DNA of 5,438 bases from assembly GCA_030151925.1 (NCBI GenBank), contig JASLCY010000352.1, forward strand, positions 1 through 5,438, read 5' to 3'. The position numbers were made by a program, and so were the translations under genes. The notes under the pieces were generated by a model. It saw only the letters and a list, made by a program, of their open reading frames with translations, was not told where the DNA came from and searched no databases. Origin of the DNA: Oligoflexus sp. GTDB lineage: Bacteria > Bdellovibrionota_B > Oligoflexia > Oligoflexales > Oligoflexaceae. Positions within the stretch are counted from its first letter, which is position 1. Each line of letters starts with the position of its first letter. This document shows, one piece after another, positions 1 to 5,438 of the stretch.

Positions 1-19
1 AGATGGTGAAAGGTCCTCT

Positions 20-286
20 ATGAAGATCTATGACGATTACCGCAACACCCATAAGCATCCTATCAACCGTCTTACCCACGCCTTCGGCATCCCCATCATC
101 GTCGCCTCACTCCTGCTGTCGCCCTTCTATTTCCACTGGGCGCTGACGCTGTTCTTCTTCGGCTGGTGCCTGCAGCTCACGGGGCATATCTACGAGGGGA
201 ACAAGCCGGCCTTCTTCTCCAACCCCATGCATCTCCTCATAGGGCCCTATTGGTGGATGAGGAAAGCCATACGATTAGACCGTTGA
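20..286 (+). CDS. Mpo1-like / DUF962 small membrane protein
   Basis: This 88-residue protein resembles the short bacterial form of the DUF962/Mpo1-like (YGL010w-like) family. The family signature is visible as H13-x2-N16-x3-H20-x2-G23-x-P25 near the N-terminus, then G55-H56-x2-E59-x3-P63-A64 after two hydrophobic segments (about residues 23-37 and 40-54). A further hydrophobic, Trp-rich stretch lies at 70-79. The yeast member Mpo1 is an iron-dependent dioxygenase acting on 2-hydroxy fatty acids, and its conserved histidines would match those seen here. Whether the bacterial protein has this activity is not shown by sequence. The ATG at 20 is preceded by GAAAGG (8-13) at good spacing. A TGA at 7-9 could end an upstream gene, but too little sequence is present to say. 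It is separated from the next gene by a promoter-like gap, so it is probably a separate unit. Confidence 0.85.
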   Translation: MKIYDDYRNTHKHPINRLTHAFGIPIIVASLLLSPFYFHWALTLFFFGWCLQLTGHIYEGNKPAFFSNPMHLLIGPYWWMRKAIRLDR

Positions 287-312
287 AGAGACTCCGTTTT
301 AAAAAAACAGCT

Positions 313-340
313 TTATATAGCGCACATTTGCGCTATATAA
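313..340. promoter_or_regulatory. Perfect 12+12 palindrome, probable operator
   Basis: The left arm TTATATAGCGCA (313-324) and right arm TGCGCTATATAA (329-340) are exact reverse complements separated by CATT. The palindrome lies 39 bases before the start of the sigma-54 regulator gene, and its right arm runs into a TATAAT box at 336-341. This position suits an operator controlling the two-gene signalling operon, possibly bound by its own regulator. The binding protein is not known from sequence. It is unlikely to be a terminator for the upstream gene, because no T-tract follows it on the + strand. Confidence 0.6.
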
Positions 341-341
341 T
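336..341 (+). promoter_or_regulatory. Putative -10 box (TATAAT) for the regulator-kinase operon
   Basis: A consensus TATAAT lies in an AT-rich stretch that contrasts with the GC-rich surroundings, and an A-tract sits upstream at 301-307. No convincing TTGACA-like -35 box is present at 16-18 bases spacing (the 17-base position reads TTATAT), so the promoter may be weak or factor-dependent. Transcription would begin near 348, giving a leader of about 30 bases. No GG-N10-GC sigma-54 pattern was found in this gap. Confidence 0.45.
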
Positions 342-379
342 ACATAATATGTACCAGTTCATACAGTCGTGGAGACGCG

Positions 380-1843
380 ATGAGCCGCATCCTGAAAACC
401 TCCAAACAACCCTGCTCCGGTTCCCGTATCCTCGTCGTCGATGACGAAGAGATCCTGGCCTGGAGCATCGAAACCGAACTCAAGGCGCACAACGCCGAGG
501 TTCTCAGCTGCGGCAACTTCCGGACGGCTCTCGAGGCCTTCTCCACGTTCAATCCCGATCTCGTCATCAGCGACCTCAGGCTGCCCGACGGCAGCGGACT
601 CGAGCTGCTCAAGAAGTGGCATCTCGAACGTCCCGACGTCCCCTTCATCCTGATGACGGCCCACGGCGCCATGGAATCCGCGATCGAGGCCCTGCGTTTC
701 GGGGCCTTCGATTACCTGCAAAAACCCTTCGACCTGAAGACCATGATCGCGACGGTGAACCGCGCCGCGGAGATGTCGTTCCTTCGGCAGAAGGTCAAGC
801 AGCTCACGGGCCGCGTCTCCGAACGCATCCCCCTGCGCATCATCGGCTCCAGCCCCGCGATGCGCCTGACCCAGGAGCGGCTCGAGCGCGTGGCGAAATC
901 GAAGGCCAACACCGTGCTCGTCACCGGCGAGAGCGGGACGGGCAAGGAGCTGGCGGCGCGCGCGGTGCACGAATGGTCGGACCGGCACGAGATGCCCTTT
1001 ATCGAGATCAACTGCGCGAGCATCCCGGAGAACCTCCTGGAAAGCGAGTTCTTCGGTTATGAGAAAGGCGCTTTCACCGACGCCCGCGAACGCAAGCTGG
1101 GCCTGTTCGAGATCGCCCAGAGCGGGACCATCTTCCTCGACGAGATCGGCGAGATGCCCATGAAGCTCCAGACCAAGCTGCTCCGGGCCTTGGAAGCCAG
1201 GCGCTTCACGCGGCTCGGCGGGACCAAGGAGATCTCCTTCAACGCCCGCATCGTCGCGGCGACGAACCGCGACCTGCTCGGCGAGATCGCGCAGGGGCAG
1301 TTCCGCAGCGACCTCTATTTCCGCTTGAGCGCCCTGCCTATCCATCTGCCGCCGCTGCGCGAACGCATGGAGGACATCGATGAGCTCACGCGTTTCTTTA
1401 TCGACTCCCTGAGCCGCGACCTCGAGATGCCCAGGCCCAAGATCGCGCCGTCCGCCCTGCGCCGGCTGCACGCCTATTCCTGGCCCGGCAACCTCCGGGA
1501 GCTGAAGAACGTGCTGGAGCGCGCGATGATCTTCCATCAGCCGGCGCAGATCGAAGAGCATCATATCGAATGGCCCGAGGTGCAGCCGATGCTCCCGAAA
1601 AAAGCCGCGCCGCCCGCGCAGCGACTGGACGCGCCCGAGCCGGCCGCAGCGATGCCCGCGACGCCGGGCGATTTCTTCAAGCTGCCGGCGCAGGGGATCG
1701 ATCTCGAGAAGGTCGAGAGGGACTTCCTCGTGCAGGCGCTGAACCTGACCCAGAACAACCAAACCAAGGCCGCCGAGCTGCTCGGCATCACGCGGCACAC
1801 GCTGCGTTATCGCCTCGAGAAGCACGCGCTCGTCCAAGATTGA
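380..1843 (+). CDS. NtrC-type sigma-54-dependent response regulator
   Basis: This 487-residue cytoplasmic transcription activator has the three NtrC-family domains. The receiver (about 15-130) has acidic pair D21/D22, phospho-acceptor D65, T93 and K115. The AAA+ sigma-54 interaction domain (about 152-385) has Walker A GESGTGK (183-189), Walker B FLDE (252-255), ATN (294-296), a probable arginine finger in FRSDLYFR (308-315) and WPGNLREL (368-375). A linker rich in Ala and Pro (about 400-435) leads to a Fis-type helix-turn-helix (about 455-483, KAAELLGITRHTLRYRLEKH). The sigma-54 contact loop reads GAFTDA (230-235) in place of the usual GAFTGA. GGAG at 371-374 supports the ATG at 380. The kinase gene follows after 19 bases, so the pair is almost certainly cognate. 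Its likely targets are the two sigma-54-type promoters between 3744 and 3901. The target assignment is inference; the family call is secure. Confidence 0.96.
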   Translation: MSRILKTSKQPCSGSRILVVDDEEILAWSIETELKAHNAEVLSCGNFRTALEAFSTFNPDLVISDLRLPDGSGLELLKKWHLERPDVPFILMTAHGAMESAIEALRFGAFDYLQKPFDLKTMIATVNRAAEMSFLRQKVKQLTGRVSERIPLRIIGSSPAMRLTQERLERVAKSKANTVLVTGESGTGKELAARAVHEWSDRHEMPFIEINCASIPENLLESEFFGYEKGAFTDARERKLGLFEIAQSGTIFLDEIGEMPMKLQTKLLRALEARRFTRLGGTKEISFNARIVAATNRDLLGEIAQGQFRSDLYFRLSALPIHLPPLRERMEDIDELTRFFIDSLSRDLEMPRPKIAPSALRRLHAYSWPGNLRELKNVLERAMIFHQPAQIEEHHIEWPEVQPMLPKKAAPPAQRLDAPEPAAAMPATPGDFFKLPAQGIDLEKVERDFLVQALNLTQNNQTKAAELLGITRHTLRYRLEKHALVQD

Positions 1844-1862
1844 ATCATGCGAGGATAAGACC

Positions 1863-3338
1863 ATGCCGCTGAGTTTGCCTGCCACCTATGCTACGGAAGC
1901 GATCCTGCATGCCGTCGACCAGCAGATCCTCCTGTTCGACGCTCGCCAGCGACTGGTCAGCGCGAGTTCGCACTTCGCCCACCTGCTCAAGGGCCAGGCC
2001 AATGCCGAACAGGTCGCGAGCCTGCTGGAAGGCGATTATCCCGTCTTCCAGCGTTGGCTGGCGCTGGCGGAAGCGTCCCCGGATGCGGTGAACGTCGAGC
2101 TGCTGGACATCGAGAAGGAGAGCAGCAACTGGAGGTTCGTCCCGATCTACGACGCCGCGAGCGTTTTTCGCGGTTATGCCCTCCTCGGCTCCAGCTTTCC
2201 CGTGCAGGACCGCCTCAAGCTCGAATCGGAGCTGCGCATCTCGCATAAGTTGATCGAGGACCAGAAGATGGCGCTCGACGAATCCTCCATCGTCGCTGTC
2301 ACCGATAAAGCGGGCGTCATCCAGTATGTGAACGACATCTTCTGCCGCATATCGGGCTACGAAAGGCACGAGCTCATCGGCAAGACCCACGCGGTCGTCA
2401 AGAGCGGTTATCACGGGCCGGAATTCTTCAAAGAGATCTGGTCGACGATTTCCAGCGGCCGGGCCTGGAAAGGGGAAATCAAGAACAAGGCCAAGGACGG
2501 TTCGTTCTATTGGGTCGATACCACGATCGTCCCTTTTTTGAACGATAAGGGCCGCCCCTACCAATACATCGCGATCCGCAACGACATCACCGAGAAGAAA
2601 TCGATCCAGGAGAGCCTCGAGCTCGAGCAGGTCCGCGCCATGCACGCCGAGAAGATGGCCAGCCTCGGCCGCCTCGCGGCCGGCATAGCCCACGAGCTCG
2701 GCAATCCCATCGCCTCGATCAACGCCTGGCTCGACATCATCGAGCTGCAGCACGAAAGGGGCGACCTCAACCTCACGCTCTTCACCAAGATGATTCCGCA
2801 GGTGAAGCGCGACGCGAACCGCATACGCGAGATCCTGCGCGGCATGCTCACCTACGCGCGCGACGGCTCGCGCGACCCCTTCCAGCTCGAGAATCCTTAC
2901 CTGCTGGTCAACCAGATGGTGGAAAGCTGCGCCCACCGCCTCAAACGGGCCAGCATCGATCTGCGGGTCAGCACCTCCAATCCCTATCTGGTCCTGGAGT
3001 GCCGCGCGACCGAGATCTCGCAGCTGTTCGTGATCTTCATCCTCAATTCCTGCGACGCCGTGGAGAATCTCGCCGAACGCTGGATCCGCATCGACCTCAG
3101 CGAGCGGGACGCCTTCATCGACATCGCCATCACCGACAGCGGCCGCGGGATCCCGGCCGAGGTGCGGGACGCTATCTTCAACCCGTTTTTCACGACGAAG
3201 CCGGTCGGCCACGGCACCGGTCTCGGGCTCAGCATCGCGCAGTCGATCGCCGAGAACCATCAGGGCAGCGTTCGCCTCGATACCGGCTCCGAGCATACCC
3301 GTTTCGTGATTTCACTTCCCCAGCGCCACGAGACTTAA
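1863..3338 (+). CDS. Soluble PAS-domain sensor histidine kinase
   Basis: This 491-residue kinase has no membrane segment or signal peptide, so it should sense a cytoplasmic signal. Residues about 10-115 look like a divergent PAS-type domain ([14 protein letters not shown] at 19-32 fits the start of one). A short helical linker leads to a clear PAS/PAC domain (about 140-246) with [18 protein letters not shown] and a Trp-rich block containing W202, N208 and W217, ending in NDITEKK. The dimerisation/phospho-acceptor helix carries H277 within AHELGNP. The ATPase domain has N395 (N box), DSGRGI with D425 (G1), an FNPFFTTK F-box and GTGLGLS (G2). All catalytic motifs look intact. The ATG at 1863 has GAGGA at 1851-1855. 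It is co-transcribed with the regulator gene 19 bases upstream and should phosphorylate its D65. Its last 27 bases overlap the end of the opposing receiver gene. The ligand or cofactor is unknown. Confidence 0.95.
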   Translation: MPLSLPATYATEAILHAVDQQILLFDARQRLVSASSHFAHLLKGQANAEQVASLLEGDYPVFQRWLALAEASPDAVNVELLDIEKESSNWRFVPIYDAASVFRGYALLGSSFPVQDRLKLESELRISHKLIEDQKMALDESSIVAVTDKAGVIQYVNDIFCRISGYERHELIGKTHAVVKSGYHGPEFFKEIWSTISSGRAWKGEIKNKAKDGSFYWVDTTIVPFLNDKGRPYQYIAIRNDITEKKSIQESLELEQVRAMHAEKMASLGRLAAGIAHELGNPIASINAWLDIIELQHERGDLNLTLFTKMIPQVKRDANRIREILRGMLTYARDGSRDPFQLENPYLLVNQMVESCAHRLKRASIDLRVSTSNPYLVLECRATEISQLFVIFILNSCDAVENLAERWIRIDLSERDAFIDIAITDSGRGIPAEVRDAIFNPFFTTKPVGHGTGLGLSIAQSIAENHQGSVRLDTGSEHTRFVISLPQRHET

Positions 3339-3719
3339 GGGCTCTCTCACCTGGGCTATGGCGTCGATGAGCGCCTCCAGGGCGAAGGGCTTGCGGAGGC
3401 AGAGGTGGATGCCCGAGCCCCGCATCTCCTCCTCGGTGGGCGGAGTGTAGGCCGTTATCAGGATCGCCGGGACGTCGGGCCGCATGCTGTGGCAATGCCG
3501 CAGGACCTCGAGGCTCGTTCCGCTCGGAAACATCTGGTCGTAGACGCAGAGGTCGGCCTTGAACTCCTCGAAAGCGCCCAGGGCCTCGTCCAGCTTGTCC
3601 ACTCTCCGAACTTCGAAGCCTCTATGTTCGAGCTCAAAGCCCAGACACCATCCGAGCAACTCCTCGTCCTCGACGATAAGGATGCGATATTTGTCATTTT
3701 CACGGCTATGAGCTTTCAC
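3312..3719 (-). CDS. Stand-alone receiver-domain response regulator
   Basis: This 135-residue protein is a receiver domain with almost nothing else. It shows the acidic pair E17/D18, phospho-acceptor D61 (in VYDQMFPSG), T89 and K110-P111, so it should be phosphorylatable. There is no DNA-binding or enzymatic output domain. Its first helix shares the pattern DEE-x-L-x-W-x4-E-L with the NtrC-type regulator at 380-1843, including an uncommon Trp, and both carry RPDVP-x-IL before the conserved Thr. It starts with GTG at 3719, chosen because a full anti-SD match AGGAGGTG lies 4 bases upstream. It is transcribed away from the cytochrome gene, and a sigma-54-type promoter lies just upstream. Possible roles are a phosphate sink or feedback inhibitor of the neighbouring kinase (as proposed for FixT in the FixLJ system) or a phosphorelay or protein-interaction regulator. 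The role is inference. Confidence 0.92.
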   Translation of the reverse strand: MKAHSRENDKYRILIVEDEELLGWCLGFELEHRGFEVRRVDKLDEALGAFEEFKADLCVYDQMFPSGTSLEVLRHCHSMRPDVPAILITAYTPPTEEEMRGSGIHLCLRKPFALEALIDAIAQVREPLSLVALGK

Positions 3720-3723
3720 GGGG

Positions 3724-3731
3724 CACCTCCT
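3724..3731 (-). promoter_or_regulatory. Strong ribosome binding site fixing a GTG start
   Basis: Read on the - strand this is AGGAGGTG, a complete match to the anti-Shine-Dalgarno consensus, followed by CCCC and the GTG start at 3719-3717. It supports this start over internal ones and suggests efficient translation of the lone receiver protein. Confidence 0.8.
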
Positions 3732-3743
3732 CCCCGCTTTACC

Positions 3744-3759
3744 AGCAAGATGCAGGCCA
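3744..3759 (-). promoter_or_regulatory. Sigma-54 (-24/-12) promoter for the receiver gene
   Basis: On the - strand this reads TGGCCTGCATCTTGCT. It has the obligatory GG-N10-GC spacing and matches 10 of the 12 informative positions of TGGCACG-N4-TTGCT. With the -12 C at 3745, transcription should start near 3733, about 14 bases before the GTG and just ahead of the AGGAGGTG ribosome binding site. The leader is short but workable. Confidence 0.68.
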
Positions 3760-3786
3760 GCCCTATTTCCCCGCTGAATGAGTCAA

Positions 3787-3826
3787 CTGCCGCAGAGTTT
3801 GCGGATTTGCCGAGCACTTGCCGCAG
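3787..3826. repeat. Cluster of YTGCSG repeats, candidate enhancer
   Basis: Four related hexamers occur on the + strand: CTGCCG (3787), TTGCGG (3799), TTGCCG (3807) and TTGCCG (3818). The octamer TGCCGCAG is repeated exactly at 3788-3795 and 3819-3826, 31 bases apart, close to three helical turns. CCGCA (3790-3794) and TGCGG (3800-3804) form a small inverted repeat. The cluster lies between two divergent sigma-54-type promoters, at a plausible distance for an upstream activator site serving either one. It could be chance in GC-rich DNA. Confidence 0.4.
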
Positions 3827-3829
3827 GCG

Positions 3830-3849
3830 TGCGCGATTTCACGCGCGCA
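3830..3849. repeat. Inverted repeat TGCGCG-N8-CGCGCA
   Basis: TGCGCG (3830-3835) and CGCGCA (3844-3849) form a 6-base dyad with an 8-base spacer, in the middle of the divergent promoter region. It shares the TGCGC core with the palindrome before the regulator gene at 313-340, although the half-sites face the other way. It is a second candidate activator site. The low complexity of CG repeats makes this weak. Confidence 0.35.
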
Positions 3850-3885
3850 TTCCTTCGAACGGCTGAACTTCTTCCCCCTAAGGCC

Positions 3886-3901
3886 AGGCACGGAGATTGC
3901 T
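3886..3901 (+). promoter_or_regulatory. Sigma-54 (-24/-12) promoter for the cytochrome-hemN operon
   Basis: The sequence AGGCACGGAGATTGCT matches 11 of the 12 informative positions of TGGCACG-N4-TTGCT, differing only in the first T. GG at 3887-3888 and GC at 3899-3900 have the required 10-base spacing. Transcription should begin near 3912, leaving about 24 bases of leader that contain the GAGGGGAG ribosome binding site. A nearby NtrC-type regulator supplies an obvious activator. Confidence 0.8.
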
Positions 3902-3935
3902 AGATAGCCCTCATTCGTAATCGAGGGGAGCTTCT

Positions 3936-5078
3936 ATGAATTGGCAAAACCGTTTGGGTCTCGTGGCATGCATGGTCTATGGTCTCGGCAGCAATCTCGC
4001 GGCAGCTCAAGGCCAGCCGCAGCCGGATGCCTACGCCGCTTATAAACCCCATATGCAGCTCGTCTACCGCTCTCTCACGGCGATCCTGAACGATACTCTC
4101 CAGGGCAGCGATAATAAGAAGCAGCCGGAACGCGAAGCGCTCAACAACTTCTATCAGGTGCTGAGCGATGAAGCGGCCGCGATCGAGGCCCTGGCGGTCA
4201 AGACCGACGCCGACCATGCCTTCGAAGCCAAGGAGCTGGCGGAAGCGGCGCGAGCAGCCTCCCTCCAATACAAGGCCGCGCATTTCAAAGAAGCGAAGTT
4301 CTTCATGACCGACGTGGTCTCGAGCTGCTTCAATTGCCATTTGAGCCGGACCAGCAGCCAGGATTCCAAGTTCACCCAGGATTTCGATCAGAAGCTGGAC
4401 CTGCAAAGGCTCGAACCTCTCGCCCAGGCGCGTTTCCTCGCCCTCTCGAGACGCTTCGACCAAGCCCTGGACCGTTATGAGTCTTGGCTCGTCAGCCCGG
4501 ACGCGGATAACGAACGCCTCCTCGAGATGGATCCCATGCTCGAGTATCTCGTGATAGCCCTCAGGGTCCGCAATGAGCCCGAGCGCACCATCAAGACGTT
4601 CGAGAGATTCCAGAAGCTGCCGCATCCCGCTCTCATCAAGAACGAAGTCGCGGGCTGGCTCAAGACGCTCAAGGATCTGCCGGCGCAAGGCAGCCTGGAC
4701 GATATGGCTTTCGCCCGCAAGCTGCTGACGGCGAAAAGCGCCGCCGCGAACGCGCGTCCTCCGCTGATCGAAGCGATCCTCGCCTCGAAACGTCTCGTGG
4801 CCGTGATCGATGACAAGAAGAGGCCGGTGGCCGACAGGACGGAAGCCTACCTGCTCCTCGGCCGCTGCGGGCTCGCGACGGATAACCAGGTGTTCCCCGA
4901 GCATTCCCGCGAAGATTTCGCGGCCGCGATCCGCCTGCAGCCCAAAGGCCCCCTGGCTCGCGAAGCCTACCGCCTCTACGAGGAATCCACGCTGTTCCTC
5001 TTCAGCGGCAGCAGCGGCACGCATCTTCCGGACGAAGAGAAACAGAAACTGAAAGAACTCAAACAACTGGCTTACTGA
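3936..5078 (+). CDS. Exported monohaem cytochrome c'-like protein with helical C-terminal extension
   Basis: This 380-residue protein starts with a Sec-type signal peptide (R6, hydrophobic 7-19, likely cleavage after AAA at 22-24), so it should act in the periplasm. One covalent haem site is present, CFNCH at 131-135. It sits at the end of an Ala-rich helical segment (about 35-135), the arrangement seen in class II cytochromes c', where CxxCH lies in the last helix of a four-helix bundle. Residues about 150-380 form a long helical region with TPR-like stretches (RFDQALDRYESWL at 173-185; EAYLLLGRCGL at 303-313, followed by an FAAAIRLQP helix at 328-336). This suggests a partner-binding solenoid. 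I do not recognise a named gene. GAGGGGAG at 3923-3930 supports the ATG. It lies behind a near-consensus sigma-54 promoter and 11 bases before hemN, probably one operon. Electron transfer or gas binding is inferred only. Confidence 0.82.
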   Translation: MNWQNRLGLVACMVYGLGSNLAAAQGQPQPDAYAAYKPHMQLVYRSLTAILNDTLQGSDNKKQPEREALNNFYQVLSDEAAAIEALAVKTDADHAFEAKELAEAARAASLQYKAAHFKEAKFFMTDVVSSCFNCHLSRTSSQDSKFTQDFDQKLDLQRLEPLAQARFLALSRRFDQALDRYESWLVSPDADNERLLEMDPMLEYLVIALRVRNEPERTIKTFERFQKLPHPALIKNEVAGWLKTLKDLPAQGSLDDMAFARKLLTAKSAAANARPPLIEAILASKRLVAVIDDKKRPVADRTEAYLLLGRCGLATDNQVFPEHSREDFAAAIRLQPKGPLAREAYRLYEESTLFLFSGSSGTHLPDEEKQKLKELKQLAY

Positions 5079-5089
5079 GAGGCGACTCC

Positions 5090-5438
5090 ATGCAGGGTGA
5101 TCTCACGGACTCGGAACGCGCGACTTATCTCCGTTACGCGAAGCTCAACCTTCCGCGTCATACCTCGTATCCGGCGGCGCCGCTCTGGGCAGCATCGCCG
5201 AGCGCCGAGGCGGTCAGGGCGGAATACGCGGCTTGCCCGGGCAAACATATCTCGCTCTACGTGCATATCCCGTTTTGCGAGAGCCTCTGCTACTACTGCG
5301 GCTGCCACAAATCCATCGTGAAAAGATCGAGCCCTGATTCAGCGCGTTTCCGTCGTTCCCTGCTGGATGGCCTGGCTATAGAGCTGCAACGTCTCAAAAC
5401 GCTGCTCGGACCGAGGACGGTCACCCAGCTCCATCTCG
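5090..5438 (+). CDS. hemN: Oxygen-independent coproporphyrinogen III oxidase, N-terminal part
   Basis: The first 116 codons of a radical-SAM enzyme are present; the gene runs off the window (full HemN proteins are about 450 residues). The family's R-x-T-SYP-x-AP motif appears as RHTSYPAAP (23-31). The iron-sulfur motif is C63-x3-C67-x2-C70 with the additional C72, preceded by YVHIPF (57-62), matching the HemN arrangement CxxxCxxCxC. The last visible residues, QLHL, lead into the GGGTP motif expected just beyond the edge. HemN oxidatively decarboxylates coproporphyrinogen III to protoporphyrinogen IX without oxygen, in the cytoplasm. The ATG at 5090 has GAGAGG at 5077-5082, overlapping the stop of the cytochrome gene, so the two are probably translated from one message. 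Pairing haem synthesis with a haem protein under sigma-54 control fits a low-oxygen response. HemW is less likely, because the extra fourth cysteine and the N-terminal region are HemN-like. Confidence 0.93.
   Translation, partial: MQGDLTDSERATYLRYAKLNLPRHTSYPAAPLWAASPSAEAVRAEYAACPGKHISLYVHIPFCESLCYYCGCHKSIVKRSSPDSARFRRSLLDGLAIELQRLKTLLGPRTVTQLHL

Noticed and set aside
299..340. Hairpin at 313-340 as a terminator for the small membrane protein gene, or with the A-tract at 301-307 as a - strand terminator
   Set aside because: No T-tract follows on the + strand. On the - strand there is no gene ending here, and five bases separate the stem from the T-run. The operator reading fits the position better.
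359..1885. A 508-codon open frame on the - strand opposite the sigma-54 regulator gene
   Set aside because: Its translation has no recognisable motif and is rich in Gly, Arg, Asp and Leu, as expected from the reverse of GC-rich codons. The + strand carries an unmistakable NtrC-family protein.
1845..3296. A 483-codon open frame on the - strand opposite the histidine kinase gene
   Set aside because: It is a mirror of codon use in the kinase gene, with low-complexity composition and no domain signature.
3405..3866. A 153-codon + strand frame opposite the lone receiver
   Set aside because: The - strand encodes a receiver with every conserved residue. The + frame shows no motif and crosses the divergent promoter region.
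3720..3935. FNR/ANR-type box (TTGAT-N4-ATCAA), expected if the hemN operon were under classical anaerobic control
   Set aside because: No such element or close variant was found by reading the region on both strands.
3963..3971. Lipobox-like LVAC (residues 9-12) in the cytochrome signal peptide
   Set aside because: A Cys at position 12 leaves too short a hydrophobic core for a lipoprotein signal. A cleavage site after AAA at 22-24 fits better.
3900..5066. A 388-codon open frame on the - strand opposite the cytochrome gene, starting near its end
   Set aside because: It has Arg/Glu/Leu-rich composition with no motif, while the + strand has a signal peptide, CxxCH and a good ribosome binding site. 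It would also run through the + strand sigma-54 promoter.

Overview
The window reads as a chromosomal segment of a GC-rich Gram-negative bacterium, most likely a proteobacterium in the broad sense. Supporting signs are a sigma-54 enhancer-binding protein, near-consensus -24/-12 promoters, an exported c-type cytochrome and an oxygen-independent coproporphyrinogen oxidase (HemN). I cannot assign a genus. No mobile elements, tRNA or rRNA genes, or CRISPR arrays are visible.

Layout. A small membrane protein of the Mpo1-like/DUF962 family (20-286) comes first and looks unrelated to the rest. A 93-base gap follows, holding a perfect 12+12 base palindrome that overlaps a consensus -10 box. Next is a two-gene signalling operon on the + strand: an NtrC-type sigma-54 response regulator (380-1843) and, 19 bases later, a soluble PAS histidine kinase (1863-3338). 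A stand-alone receiver protein (3312-3719) is encoded on the - strand and overlaps the end of the kinase gene tail to tail by 27 bases. A 216-base divergent intergenic region (3720-3935) follows. The + strand then carries an exported monohaem cytochrome c'-like protein with a helical C-terminal extension (3936-5078) and, 11 bases later, hemN (5090 onward, cut by the window edge).

How the genes may work together. The divergent region holds a sigma-54-type promoter facing each way: AGGCACGGAGATTGCT on + (3886-3901) and TGGCCTGCATCTTGCT on - (3744-3759). Clustered short repeats and dyads lie between them. The simplest reading is that the kinase phosphorylates the NtrC-type regulator, which then activates both promoters. 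One output is the cytochrome-hemN operon, a redox/haem function. The other is the lone receiver, whose kinase-facing helix resembles that of the NtrC-type regulator and which could act as a feedback phosphate sink. The promoters and genes are read from sequence. The circuit and its signal (oxygen, redox or nitric oxide) are inference.
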